Source: Prosthecobacter sp. (GTDB taxonomy: Bacteria > Verrucomicrobiota > Verrucomicrobiia > Verrucomicrobiales > Verrucomicrobiaceae). Taken from it: a stretch of 64,000 bases of DNA. Positions 28,802 to 37,773 of this stretch are shown here, piece after piece. A model generated the notes under the pieces. It was not told the DNA's origin and made no database searches. It saw only the letters and a program-made list of their open reading frames with translations. The stretch lies in NCBI RefSeq assembly GCF_034366625.1, contig NZ_JAXMIH010000023.1, forward strand, positions 372,001-436,000. The letters run 5' to 3'. Every line of letters starts with the position of its first letter. Position 1 is the stretch's first letter. Made by a program: the position numbers and the translations under genes.

Positions 28802-30196
28802 TCAACTGGCGCCGCTGCCGCGAATCACGGCGGGAAGTGTCTGCGCGAGGATTTTGAGATCGAGCCAGAAGGACCAGTTGTCGATGTACTTGAGATCGAG
28901 TGCGACCCACTCCTCGAAGTTCTTGATGCCGTTGCGGCCGGTGACCTGCCAGAGACACGTCAGGCCGGGTTTGACGCTCAAGCGGCGGCGCTGCGCATGC
29001 TTTTCGATGCGCTGGATCTCATAGACGGGCAGGGGACGCGGACCGACGAGGCTCATCTCGCCGCGCAGCACGTTGATGAGCTGCGGCAGTTCGTCGATGC
29101 TGTTGCGGCGCAGCCAGCGACCGAAGGCGAAGATGCGCGGGTCGTTGGTGATTTTGAAAACGGGACCGTCCATCTCATTGTGTTCTTCGAGTTCCGCACG
29201 CTGTGATTCGGCATCCTGATGCATGGTGCGGAACTTCCACATGGTGAAGGCCTTGCCGTAATGCCCGGCGCGTTCCTGCTTGAAGAAAATCGGGCCGCGT
29301 GATCCGATGCGGATGCCGATGATCGCCACCAGCCAGACCGGCAGCGAAAGCAGCAGTAGAATGAGCGCACCGACACGATCGACGATGCCTTTGAAGAGCA
29401 GTTCCCATGAGGCCTGTGGCGTGCTGTGAAACACGAGCATCAGGCGTCCACCGAGCACGTCGAAGGTCGGCCGCGCGATGGCGGTCTGGAAGAAGTCAGC
29501 GGCAATCCAGGCCTCGACACCCTCGGTTTCGCAAGCCTGTACGGCTTCCTCGATCTTGCTGAAATGCACATGCTGGGCGGCGAAGAGCACGCGGCTGATG
29601 GAGTGCTCGTGCAAGGCCGCCACCAGTTCTACCACCGGGCGCTGCGTGATGTCGATCTGCCCCACGACTTCGATCTCGGCGCGTTGTTCGGCGCTCATGT
29701 TCATGAGGAAGGCGTCCAGGTCGGTCTGTGCGCCGGCGATGATCACGCGCTCACGGCCTCTGCCAGAAATCATCTGCTGGCGCAGCATGTCGCGCTGCCA
29801 GGCCTCGCGCAGCAGCAGTGACAGCGCCCCGAGGGAGACGGAGAAGATGACCACGGCGCGGCTCTCGATCGACCATTTGAAGAACACCATGCAGAAGGCG
29901 ATGCACATGCCGATGACGGCCAGCGCTTCCGCAAGCTGGCGTACCGAGCGTCCGAGCGTCTTGTTGCTGATGTTCGAGTAAAAACCGCGTGCCTCCAAAA
30001 CAATGGGCATGAACGGGGCCACAACCGCGATGACCCAGTAAAACTTCTCCAGTGGCGGAATCACCGCCACATCTGGCATGAACACCGGCACAAGCTCCGA
30101 GCGCAGGAAATGCCCGAACCAGAGGCAGAACGCCAGCAGAGCGCTGTCGAACAACTCTGTGAGCTGCAAATTGATTTCTTGCTTCCTGCCCAGCAT
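28802..30196 (-). CDS. Exopolysaccharide polyprenyl glycosylphosphotransferase (WcaJ/PssY type)
   Basis: The 464-residue product has four or five N-terminal transmembrane segments (residues about 15-130), a central CoA-binding-like cytoplasmic domain (residues 145-260), another membrane segment (near 280) and the catalytic bacterial-sugar-transferase domain (285-460) with QERAGHYGKAFTMWKFRTM, NEMDGPVFKITNDPR, SIDELPQLINVLRGEMSLVG and PGLTCLWQVTGRN. It transfers a sugar-1-phosphate to undecaprenyl phosphate, the first step of exopolysaccharide. No other EPS gene is adjacent. PEP-CTERM/exosortase systems are often tied to EPS, so it may contribute to the same matrix (inference). Confidence 0.93.
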   Translation of the reverse strand: MLGRKQEINLQLTELFDSALLAFCLWFGHFLRSELVPVFMPDVAVIPPLEKFYWVIAVVAPFMPIVLEARGFYSNISNKTLGRSVRQLAEALAVIGMCIAFCMVFFKWSIESRAVVIFSVSLGALSLLLREAWQRDMLRQQMISGRGRERVIIAGAQTDLDAFLMNMSAEQRAEIEVVGQIDITQRPVVELVAALHEHSISRVLFAAQHVHFSKIEEAVQACETEGVEAWIAADFFQTAIARPTFDVLGGRLMLVFHSTPQASWELLFKGIVDRVGALILLLLSLPVWLVAIIGIRIGSRGPIFFKQERAGHYGKAFTMWKFRTMHQDAESQRAELEEHNEMDGPVFKITNDPRIFAFGRWLRRNSIDELPQLINVLRGEMSLVGPRPLPVYEIQRIEKHAQRRRLSVKPGLTCLWQVTGRNGIKNFEEWVALDLKYIDNWSFWLDLKILAQTLPAVIRGSGAS

Positions 30197-30257
30197 AATG
30201 TCGTTAATAGTGGCTGAAATTTATTCAGTTCTATTGAAATTATAGTCAACCTAGCCA

Positions 30258-30968
30258 ATGGCACAACTTGTTTCCTCCAAAAACTTGCTCTTCTCCTCCC
30301 GGCCGCTCGCTGTGGGGGTGGTGGCCGATCCAGCAGCCTTGGAGCATTTCACGTCCCTGGATGCGACTTCACGCGCCGCCTTGTGTGACGTGGCAGAGCT
30401 GCGGCTGGACCAGTTGAAGCTGCCTGCGGACGATTTACGTGCCCGGCTTGCCGGAAATGAGCTGCCGCTGCTCCTGACCGCCCGCCACCCAGCCGAAGGC
30501 GGCCAAGGCCCGGAAGATCCGGCGGCCCGTGCCGCCATGATCGAGCCGCTGCTGGACCTCGCCACGCTCATCGACCTCGAACTGCGCAGCGCCGCCCAGA
30601 TGCAGGGCACCATTGCCAAAGCGCGTGCCGCCGGTGTGCCGGTGGTCGGCTCGTTTCACGATTTCCAGGCCACACCCGCCGATGAAGTACTCCGTGGCGC
30701 GGTAAACTTTGCCCAGCAGGCCGGACTGGATGCCGTGAAGATAGCCACCTACCTGAACACGCAGGACGATTTGATCCGCCTCATGAAACTGGCGGGCGAA
30801 ACGCACCGCCTGCGTCTTTCCGTCATGGGCATGGGCCCTTGGGGTCGTGTTTCACGACTGGTGCTGGCAAAATGTGGCAGTCTGTTGAATTACGGCTTCA
30901 TTGGCGCTTCGAATGCTCCCGGCCAGTGGCCAGTTGCCCGCCTGAAGGAACTCCTCGCCGAACTCTGA
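30258..30968 (+). CDS. aroD: Type I 3-dehydroquinate dehydratase
   Basis: The 236-residue product has the type I DHQD motifs: AELRLDQL (substrate binding), LLTARHPAEGG, the catalytic His in VVGSFHDFQATP and the Schiff-base Lys in DAVKIATYLN. It converts 3-dehydroquinate to 3-dehydroshikimate in aromatic amino acid synthesis. It is followed after 1 bp by a D,D-carboxypeptidase gene, an unusual pairing with translational coupling likely. Confidence 0.93.
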   Translation: MAQLVSSKNLLFSSRPLAVGVVADPAALEHFTSLDATSRAALCDVAELRLDQLKLPADDLRARLAGNELPLLLTARHPAEGGQGPEDPAARAAMIEPLLDLATLIDLELRSAAQMQGTIAKARAAGVPVVGSFHDFQATPADEVLRGAVNFAQQAGLDAVKIATYLNTQDDLIRLMKLAGETHRLRLSVMGMGPWGRVSRLVLAKCGSLLNYGFIGASNAPGQWPVARLKELLAEL

Positions 30969-30969
30969 A

Positions 30970-32025
30970 ATGATCACCCGCTTCCATTTTCGTCATGCAC
31001 GCCGCGCTTTGCTCGCCGGCCTCTTTTGCGCCTCCATCACCGGCTGTGATGACCCCAAACGTGAGCAGCAGCTCCAGTGGCGCGAGGAGGAGGTGGAGGC
31101 TAAAGTCGCCGGTGTTGCCAAGCGCGAACGCGAAATCGCCGCCGAACGTCAACGTATTGAGCAGGACAAGGCGGCTGTTGCTGCCCGCGAAGCCACGGTC
31201 GCACAACTCAAGGCGCAACTGGCCGAGGAGATTGAGAAAACGAAGAAAGTCCGTCACGAGATCGAGATCAAAAACCTGCGCGGACCGATTCCACAAATCA
31301 CCGCCGGACGCTGCATTGTCATCGATGCTGAATCGGATGACGTGCTCTTTGAGAAGAATCCTGATCTGCGCGGAGCCATCGCCAGCACGACCAAGATCAT
31401 GACCGGCCTGCTCATTGTCGAAGCAGGTGATCTCGACAAGATTGTCACCGTTGAACTGGCGGACACGCAATGCGCTCCAGTGCGCATCGGACTCAAGGTG
31501 GGCGAGACCTACACCCGCCGTCATCTTCTCAGCGCCATGATGGTGAAAAGCTCCAACGACATCGCCCAGGCGCTCGCCCGTGACAATGCCGGCAGCGTCG
31601 CCGCCTTCGCTGCGAAGATGGATGCACGGGCGAAAGCGCTCGGCCTGGAGAACACCCACTTTGTCAATCCTCACGGCCTCCCATCGCTCAGCGACGACGA
31701 TCCTTACAGCACCGCCCGCGATCTCGCCGTCATCGCCAAAGCCGCCGACAAGCTGCCTGACATCCGCAAGATCGTGAAGCTGCAGAGTTTCAAATTCATG
31801 CGGCCTGACGGCAAGTCCATCGACCTTGCCAACACCAACCGCGTCCTGCGCAGCGCCAGCTATTGCGACGGCATGAAAACAGGCTACACCGAGGCGGCTG
31901 GTTACTGCCTCGTTGCCACGGGCGAACGCAATGGCCGCCGCCGCATCGTCGTCATCCTCAATGACACCAGCGAAGGCGTCTGGAAGGATGCCCAATCGCT
32001 GCTCGACTGGGCGCTGAAGGCGTAA
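30970..32025 (+). CDS. Penicillin-binding D,D-carboxypeptidase (DacA-like) lipoprotein
   Basis: The 351-residue product has an N-terminal export signal ending in the lipobox SITGC (Cys 26), a coiled-coil linker (residues 30-100, Glu/Lys/Arg/Ala-rich), then a transpeptidase-fold domain with SXXK in AIASTTKIMTG, SXN in VKSSNDIAQA and KTG in MKTGYTEAAG. It trims D-Ala from peptidoglycan stem peptides in the periplasm. The coiled coil may place the enzyme away from the membrane. The C-terminal PBP5 beta domain is absent. It is coupled to aroD (1 bp gap). Confidence 0.93.
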   Translation: MITRFHFRHARRALLAGLFCASITGCDDPKREQQLQWREEEVEAKVAGVAKREREIAAERQRIEQDKAAVAAREATVAQLKAQLAEEIEKTKKVRHEIEIKNLRGPIPQITAGRCIVIDAESDDVLFEKNPDLRGAIASTTKIMTGLLIVEAGDLDKIVTVELADTQCAPVRIGLKVGETYTRRHLLSAMMVKSSNDIAQALARDNAGSVAAFAAKMDARAKALGLENTHFVNPHGLPSLSDDDPYSTARDLAVIAKAADKLPDIRKIVKLQSFKFMRPDGKSIDLANTNRVLRSASYCDGMKTGYTEAAGYCLVATGERNGRRRIVVILNDTSEGVWKDAQSLLDWALKA

Positions 32026-32092
32026 ATTCTCGCGGGTGTGGAATCACGCTTGCCAGTTTCATGGCTCCCCGGCATCATCGCCGCCTCCGACC

Positions 32093-32836
32093 ATGAAATC
32101 ATTCGCCATTCTCCTCGCATCCCTCTGTTTCGCCGCTGTCAGCCTCGCTGAAACCGCCAAGAATCTCGCCATCGACCCGAAACCGCGTGAAGGCGGCTGG
32201 GTGAAGCGGCACGAGTCGTTCAACGAAATTTCCAAGAAGGGCGAGGCACAGTTGGTCTTCCTCGGCGATTCCATCACGCAGGGTTGGGAAGGCAATGGCA
32301 AGGAAGCCTGGGCCAAAACTTGGGCACCGCTCAAGGCCGCGAACTTCGGCATCGGCGGCGACCGCACCGAGCACGTCATCTGGCGCCTGCAAAACGGCAA
32401 CTTCGACGGCATCAAGCCGAAACTCGTCGTGCTCATGATCGGCACCAACAATACCGGCCATCAGGGCCGTCCCGCTGTGGAGCACGGTGGCGTCGTTTAC
32501 ACCAGCTCTGCCGAGCAGACCGCTGAAGGCGTGAAGATGATCCTCGACATCCTCGGCAAAAAACTGCCAGAGACCAAAGTGCTGCTGCTCGGCATCTTCC
32601 CACGCGGCGCGACGAAGGATGACGCGATGCGCAAACAGAACGTCGCCACGAACAACCTCATCTCCGGCTTCGCCGACGGCAAACGCATCCACTACATGGA
32701 CATTGGCAACACCTTTCTCCAGCCCGACGGCACGCTGCCGAAAGAAATCATGCCCGACCTGCTCCACCTCAATGCCAAAGGCTACGACATGTGGACTGCC
32801 GCCATTGAAGGCAAGGTCAAGGAACTCATGAAGTAA
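32093..32836 (+). CDS. Secreted SGNH/GDSL-like hydrolase
   Basis: The 247-residue product has a signal peptide (MKSFAILLASLCFAAVSLA) and the SGNH blocks: VFLGDSITQGW (catalytic Ser), the block II Gly in NFGIGGDRTEHV, GTNNTG (Asn), and DLLHLNAKGY with the catalytic His (block V). This resembles platelet-activating-factor acetylhydrolase beta/gamma-type or carbohydrate esterases. The start at 32093 opens the signal peptide. It is followed by a strong hairpin and then the heme-binding dehydrogenase gene on the same strand. Confidence 0.9.
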   Translation: MKSFAILLASLCFAAVSLAETAKNLAIDPKPREGGWVKRHESFNEISKKGEAQLVFLGDSITQGWEGNGKEAWAKTWAPLKAANFGIGGDRTEHVIWRLQNGNFDGIKPKLVVLMIGTNNTGHQGRPAVEHGGVVYTSSAEQTAEGVKMILDILGKKLPETKVLLLGIFPRGATKDDAMRKQNVATNNLISGFADGKRIHYMDIGNTFLQPDGTLPKEIMPDLLHLNAKGYDMWTAAIEGKVKELMK

Positions 32837-32843
32837 CCAAGGA

Positions 32844-32864
32844 GTGGGGACATCCTGTCCCCAC
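32844..32864 (+). terminator. Perfect 9-bp hairpin after SGNH gene
   Basis: GTGGGGACA (32844-32852), loop TCC, TGTCCCCAC (32856-32864) lie 7 bp after the stop codon. The following ATTTCATT is only weakly T-rich. It may terminate or stabilise the SGNH transcript, or be a copy of an interspersed repeat. The latter cannot be judged from one window. Confidence 0.55.
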
Positions 32865-32888
32865 ATTTCATTCCATCGTCATACCACC

Positions 32889-35366
32889 ATGAAATCCCTC
32901 CTCCTCCCGCTGCTTTTCGCCACCACGGCCGGCTTTGCCCAGATCGCCGACCAGGCCACGCCGGTTTCCGCCATCAAGATGGCGAAAGGCTTCAAGGCCG
33001 AGCTGCTGTATTCCGTTCCCAAGGCGGATCAAGGTTCCTGGGTTTCGATGACGCAGGATGACAAGGGACGCATGATCTGCAGCGATCAATACGGCGCGCT
33101 CTATCGCATCACACCGCCTGCGTTGGATGGCAGTCCGTCGGAGACGAAGATCGAGAAGCTCAGCATCGACTTCGGCCACTGCCAGGGCCTGTTGTTTCAC
33201 AATGGCAGCCTCTATGGCGTGGTGAATGACGAGGCGTATCAGGGCCGCGGCCTCTACCGCTGCAAGGACACCAATGGAGACGATCAATTCGATGCCGTCG
33301 AACTGCTGCGCTCGTTTCCTGGCAAGGCGGGCGAGCACGGACCGCATGGCGTGGTGCTCGGACCCGATGGCAAATCGCTTTATGTGATGTGCGGCAATCA
33401 AACGCCGGAACCGAGCTGCGAAACCAGTCGCGTGCCGCGTCATTGGGGCGAGGACCAGCTTTTCCCGATGATACTCGGACGTGGCTTCATGCGTGACGTT
33501 CTTGCGCCCGGCGGCTGGCTGGCGAAGACCGATCTCGACGGCAAAAAGTGGGAACTCATCAACACCGGCACCCGCAACACCTACGACATCGCCATCAACC
33601 GCCACGGCGACATCTTCGGCTTCGATGCTGACATGGAATGGGACACTGGCATGCCGTGGTATCGTCCGACGCGTGTCTGTTTCATGCAGAGTGGCGGTGA
33701 GTTCGGCTGGCGCACCTGTAGCAAGAAATGGCCCGCGCGCTGGGAGGACAGCCTGCCCGCCGTCTGCGACATCGGCCCCGGCTCTCCCACTGGCGTTGCC
33801 TTCGGCTACGGTGCGAAGTTTCCCGCCAAATATCAAGACGCGCTCTACATCTGCGATTGGAGCTACGGCAAGATGTATGCCGTGCATCTCGCTCCAAACG
33901 GCGGCGGCTACACCGGCGTGCAGGAAGAGTTCATGAGTGCCTCACCGCTGCCGCTGACGGACATCGAGGTCTCGAAGAAGGATGGTGCGATGTATGTGAG
34001 CATCGGTGGCCGCAAGGTGCAGTCGGGATTGTATCGGGTCACTTACACAGGGACCGAATCAGTATTGCCAGCGCCCCAGCCTGAGCGGAAGCCGCCGGTT
34101 CGCGGTTACTTGGAACCCTTCCACGGCAGGCAAGATCCGAAGGCGGCCGAAACCGCATGGCCGCACCTTGGCGATGCAGACCGCCACCTTCGCTTCGCTG
34201 CTCGCATCGCCATTGAGCATCAGCCTGTGGCCTCATGGAAGGACAAGGCGCTCAATGAAACTAATCCGCGCGCCGCATTGACCGCGCTCATGGCCCTCGC
34301 TCGCAGCAGTGGCGGCGACAAATCACTTCAGCAGCCGATTCTCGCCGCGCTGAACAAGATCGACTTCAAAGCGCTCAAGGGCATCGACCGCGTGACGTTG
34401 ATTCGCGATTACATGCTCGCTTTCACACGTTTGGGCGAACCGGATGCCGAAACGAAGGCGACGCTGATCAAACATCTGTCGCCATTGTATCCCACCAACG
34501 ACCCGGCGCTCAATCGCGACCTGTGCGAGGTGCTCGTCTATCTCGGCGATGCCAGCATCGTCGCCAAGGCGGCCCCGCTGGTGAATGAATCGCCCACGCA
34601 GGAGGAACAGATCGACTACGCCCGCATCCTGCGCTTCGCGAAAACCGGCTGGACGAAGGAACTGCGCGCCGACTACTTCCGCTGGTTCCTGCGTGCCGCG
34701 AACTACAAGGGCGGTGCGTCGTTTGACCTGTTCATCGGTGAGATCAAGCAGGACGCGCTCAAAACGATGAGCGAGGAGGAAAAACTCGCCATCAAGGATG
34801 TGCTGGATGCCAAACCGGAGGCCAAAGCCCCGAGCTTCACCGTGAAGCCGATGCAGTTTGTCAAAGCGTGGACGCTCGATGAACTGAACAAATCCCTCGG
34901 TGTCGGTCTGGAAGGCAATCGCAACTTCGCCAATGGCCGCAACATGTTTGGCGCGGCCACCTGCTTCGCTTGTCATCGCTTCAATCAAGAAGGCGGTGCC
35001 GTCGGCCCCGATCTCACCAGCGTGGCCGGCAAATACAGCCCGCGCGACCTGCTGGAACACATCCTCGATCCGAACAAGGAGATCAGCGACCAGTACGGCA
35101 GCACCGTCTTCACCAAGAAAGATGGCAGCACAGTCATCGGCCGCATCGCCAACATGAAGGAGAACATCATGATGGTCTGCACCAACATGATGGACCCGAA
35201 CAACTTCACCAACGTGGATGCCCGCGATGTGGTGAAGACCGAGGAAAGCAAGATCAGCATGATGCCGCCCGGCTTGATGTTCATGCTCAAGGAGGACGAC
35301 ATCCTCGACCTGCTGGCCTACCTGCTGAGCAAAGGGAACCCGGATGACCCGATGTTTGTGAAGTGA
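32889..35366 (+). CDS. Secreted TIGR02603-type heme-binding dehydrogenase
   Basis: The 825-residue product has a signal peptide (MKSLLLPLLFATTAGFAQ), an N-terminal beta-propeller of the glucose/sorbosone dehydrogenase type (FSYGAKFPAKY, GVVNDEAYQGRGLYRCKDTN, PHGVVLGPDGKSL), a central helical region of about 290 residues, and a C-terminal cytochrome c-like domain with CFACH in GAATCFACHRFNQEGGAVGP and PPGLMFML as a likely axial Met. These proteins are expanded in Planctomycetes and Verrucomicrobia and probably oxidise sugars or polyols outside the cytoplasm. Start at 32889 is chosen for the signal peptide. Confidence 0.92.
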   Translation: MKSLLLPLLFATTAGFAQIADQATPVSAIKMAKGFKAELLYSVPKADQGSWVSMTQDDKGRMICSDQYGALYRITPPALDGSPSETKIEKLSIDFGHCQGLLFHNGSLYGVVNDEAYQGRGLYRCKDTNGDDQFDAVELLRSFPGKAGEHGPHGVVLGPDGKSLYVMCGNQTPEPSCETSRVPRHWGEDQLFPMILGRGFMRDVLAPGGWLAKTDLDGKKWELINTGTRNTYDIAINRHGDIFGFDADMEWDTGMPWYRPTRVCFMQSGGEFGWRTCSKKWPARWEDSLPAVCDIGPGSPTGVAFGYGAKFPAKYQDALYICDWSYGKMYAVHLAPNGGGYTGVQEEFMSASPLPLTDIEVSKKDGAMYVSIGGRKVQSGLYRVTYTGTESVLPAPQPERKPPVRGYLEPFHGRQDPKAAETAWPHLGDADRHLRFAARIAIEHQPVASWKDKALNETNPRAALTALMALARSSGGDKSLQQPILAALNKIDFKALKGIDRVTLIRDYMLAFTRLGEPDAETKATLIKHLSPLYPTNDPALNRDLCEVLVYLGDASIVAKAAPLVNESPTQEEQIDYARILRFAKTGWTKELRADYFRWFLRAANYKGGASFDLFIGEIKQDALKTMSEEEKLAIKDVLDAKPEAKAPSFTVKPMQFVKAWTLDELNKSLGVGLEGNRNFANGRNMFGAATCFACHRFNQEGGAVGPDLTSVAGKYSPRDLLEHILDPNKEISDQYGSTVFTKKDGSTVIGRIANMKENIMMVCTNMMDPNNFTNVDARDVVKTEESKISMMPPGLMFMLKEDDILDLLAYLLSKGNPDDPMFVK

Positions 35367-35375
35367 GCGTGTGAC

Positions 35376-36047
35376 TCAGGCCTGCGGCGTTTCCAACTGC
35401 TTCAGCAGACGCTCGGCGGTGCCGCGAACCAAGACGTCGGCATCCTTGATGTGGCGGCGGATGATGGCGATCACCTCGCCACCACCGATGCTGGCGAGGG
35501 CCTCCAGCGCAGCTTCGCGCACCCTGGCATCCTCCCGGGCCACCGCATTTACATCATAGCCGATGTCGATGCCTGATCCGCCGACGCGCTTTTTACGGCT
35601 GGGATACCAGAAAGCGTCATCCGCGATCTTTTTCAGCAGCGGGATGACCGCCGGATCACGGATCTTGCCGAGTGCGCGGGCGCAAAGCTCCTGCACCTGG
35701 CGAAAAGTGAAATCCTCGACGCCTCGTGCCAGCGCATACATGGCATCCTGGCCACCGATGCTGCCCAGAATCTCGGCGGCACACCGCCGGGTGCCGAGCT
35801 CCCAGGACATGAGCAGATGGTGGCGCAGTGCACTGACAACACGCGGTGTGCTGTGTTTGAGCACCCTTTCACGCGCAGCCATGAAGCAGTCCATGTCCGG
35901 GTCGGCCACCGCCATCTTGGTCACGAGATCCGCGAGCTGTGGATCCTCGAGATCAGAAATCATTTCCAGCCCGGCCTTCCGTTTCGATGGATCTTGCGCT
36001 GCCAGTGCCTGGCGTGCGCGACGCAGTTTGAACCAGCGGCCAATCAT
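35376..36047 (-). CDS. HEAT-repeat protein
   Basis: The 223-residue product consists of helical repeats: RVVSALRHHLLMSWELGTRR, AAEILGSIGGQDAMYALA, ARALGKIRDPAVIPLLKKIA and REAALEALASIGGGEVIAII. These are HEAT-like repeats of the PBS-lyase type. It is cytoplasmic, with no signal peptide. It probably serves as a protein-interaction scaffold; no partner gene is linked. It is convergent with the heme-binding dehydrogenase, 9 bp apart. Confidence 0.85.
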   Translation of the reverse strand: MIGRWFKLRRARQALAAQDPSKRKAGLEMISDLEDPQLADLVTKMAVADPDMDCFMAARERVLKHSTPRVVSALRHHLLMSWELGTRRCAAEILGSIGGQDAMYALARGVEDFTFRQVQELCARALGKIRDPAVIPLLKKIADDAFWYPSRKKRVGGSGIDIGYDVNAVAREDARVREAALEALASIGGGEVIAIIRRHIKDADVLVRGTAERLLKQLETPQA

Positions 36048-36107
36048 GCGGAATGACTATCGTGCTTTCCGGGTTTCGCAAGCGGACCGGCTGCACAAGG
36101 GGAGATG

Positions 36108-36152
36108 GCGGCAAAAAACAAAAAAGGCTCCGGGCTTGATCAGCCGGAGCCT
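36108..36152 (-). terminator. Rho-independent terminator for the small basic protein
   Basis: Read on the minus strand: AAGGCTCCGG, loop, CCGGAGCC, then TTTTTTGTTTTTTG. The stem spans 36124-36152 and the T-tract ends near 36108. It lies about 35 bp after the stop codon of the gene at 36187-36423. The hairpin also lies upstream of the HEAT-repeat gene. Confidence 0.9.
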
Positions 36153-36186
36153 TCTCGTGCGGTCGTTCAGACCGGATGAGGAATGA

Positions 36187-36423
36187 TTACTTCCCCTTCT
36201 TGTCAGGAGCGGCGGCCTTCTGCTTGGCCCAGCGGGCGCGTTGGGCGGCGGCGATCTTCTTGCGCGCGGAGGCGGACATCGTGCGCTTTTTCTTCGCGGG
36301 CTTGCCGTCGGAAGTAGAGGAGGAGGAAGAAGCACCGAGCAGAGCGGCGAGATCCTTCTGGAGGACTTCGATTTTTTCTTGAAGCTTGGCGGCGCGGTGC
36401 AGTTGAGAGGCGGATAGGTTCAT
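36187..36423 (-). CDS. Small basic DNA-binding-like protein
   Basis: The 78-residue product has an N-terminal helix (AKLQEKIEVLQKDLAALLG), a Ser-rich linker (residues 31-42) and a Lys/Arg-rich tail with the SASARKKIAAAQRARWAK motif, resembling the histone-like or H-NS-like KRR tails of small nucleoid proteins. Start at 36423 is chosen as the 14-residue extension to 36465 looks unlike coding. A strong terminator follows. Function as a nucleoid protein is inference from composition. Confidence 0.75.
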   Translation of the reverse strand: MNLSASQLHRAAKLQEKIEVLQKDLAALLGASSSSSTSDGKPAKKKRTMSASARKKIAAAQRARWAKQKAAAPDKKGK

Positions 36424-36492
36424 GAGTAGGTTATATTGAATGGGCAAGTGCCTGTTTATGAACAATCAGAGCCGCTGTCAAGCCATGAACAG

Positions 36493-36515
36493 GGCCGCTG
36501 CCGCTCACAGCGGCC
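36493..36515 (-). terminator. Hairpin spanning the stop of the Gfo/Idh gene
   Basis: GGCCGCTG (36493-36500) and CAGCGGCC (36508-36515) form an 8-bp perfect stem with the TGA of the oxidoreductase gene in the loop. No T-tract follows on the minus strand, so termination is uncertain. Confidence 0.4.
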
Positions 36516-37773
36516 GGTCGTAGATGCGCTGGAACACCTCCGCCGCGTTCGGATCGATGATGGTGATGCCATCCGGGCCGAAGCGGGCGGTGACGGTCGC
36601 GCCCTTGCCTTCGTTGATGTATTTGAAGTTCAAATCACGCACACGGGCAGCGGCATCGACGATGGCGCAGGTGATGCGGGCCTCTTCGGCGGTGGGATAG
36701 AGTTCGGCGACAGTATCGCGTGATTCATTGGCAAACTTCACACGGCAGACCGCCACGAGGCCGACGGTGAGACTATCCACACCATAGCCGATGTAGCCTT
36801 TGGTGCCGTCTGGGCGCGTCACTTCGCGGGTGAAGTGGTTGTTGCTGGTGCGCGAGCCGCCACCGGCGTTCCACCAGCGGAATCCGCGGTACTGCTGGTC
36901 ACTCTCCACCTTGCCGTCCGCGCCGAGGATCTCGTGGCCTTGATTGACCGGGCCTTCAAAGTCGGCGGGCGTGATCCAGTTGTTGTGGTAGTTGATCGAC
37001 ATGCCGTTGTCGTAGTCCACGCGTACCTGCACGGCGTCGAAGGCGTTGATGCCATCGCGGATGAGGCGCTGCTTCTGGCCCACGGCGGTGAGGCTCACGG
37101 GCTTTGATTTGTAGTAGCTCCAGATCAGATCCGTCCAGTGCGGGCCGACGTAGCTGAAGGGATCGCTGCTTTCCACCCACTTGAAGGTGCTGGTGCTCAC
37201 TTCGAGCGGTTCTTCGAGATAGGCGGTGCCATAGAGCGGCGCGCCGATGCGATTTTGAATGTCATCGCGGATGCGCAGGTGGTCGGGGTCGTAGCGCTTG
37301 TGCATGTCCACGGCGACGATGAGGTTCTTCGCCTTTGCCGCGTCGATGATCTGATCCGACTCCTGGATCGAGAGACACATCGGTTTTTCCGTCAAAACGT
37401 GAACGCCTGCGGCCAGTGCCGCGAGGATCGGCTGCGTGTGCAGATGATCCGGCGTGGCCACGGCCATCACATCGAGATCGGGAAACGCCTTCAAGATGTC
37501 ATTCCACGGCTCATCGCCGTGAAAAGCACGCGGCTCGTGTCCGGTGATGTCCTTGAAGGCGGCGGCGGCTTTCTTCGCTGATTTCTCGCTGCGCGTGGCC
37601 ACGGCGACGAGATCAAACTTCACCCCGGCGAGTTCGCGCGAGTATTTGTCCAATCCGACACGTGCGAGTTGGCCGGCGATGCCGAAGCGCTGCAAGTCCG
37701 CGTAGGCGCGTGCGTGAACATCTCCGCCGAACATGCCGGCACCGACGAGGGCGATCTTGATGGTGGGTTCCAT
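36505..37773 (-). CDS. Gfo/Idh/MocA-family oxidoreductase
   Basis: The 422-residue product has an N-terminal Rossmann fold (ALVGAGMFGGDVHARAYADL), the family EKP motif in VHVLTEKPMCLSI and substrate-binding residues DMHKRYDPDH. Family members oxidise or epimerise sugars, inositol or related substrates with NAD(P). It has no twin-arginine signal. Start at 37773 (MEPTIKIALV) is preferred over 37785. A 718-bp non-coding stretch with a long inverted repeat lies upstream. Confidence 0.92.
   Translation of the reverse strand: MEPTIKIALVGAGMFGGDVHARAYADLQRFGIAGQLARVGLDKYSRELAGVKFDLVAVATRSEKSAKKAAAAFKDITGHEPRAFHGDEPWNDILKAFPDLDVMAVATPDHLHTQPILAALAAGVHVLTEKPMCLSIQESDQIIDAAKAKNLIVAVDMHKRYDPDHLRIRDDIQNRIGAPLYGTAYLEEPLEVSTSTFKWVESSDPFSYVGPHWTDLIWSYYKSKPVSLTAVGQKQRLIRDGINAFDAVQVRVDYDNGMSINYHNNWITPADFEGPVNQGHEILGADGKVESDQQYRGFRWWNAGGGSRTSNNHFTREVTRPDGTKGYIGYGVDSLTVGLVAVCRVKFANESRDTVAELYPTAEEARITCAIVDAAARVRDLNFKYINEGKGATVTARFGPDGITIIDPNAAEVFQRIYDRPL

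Noticed and set aside
30898-31995. 365-residue minus-strand ORF
   Set aside because: Antisense to aroD and the carboxypeptidase, which carry catalytic motifs.
32868-33887. 339-residue minus-strand ORF
   Set aside because: Antisense to the heme-binding dehydrogenase with signal peptide and propeller motifs on the plus strand.
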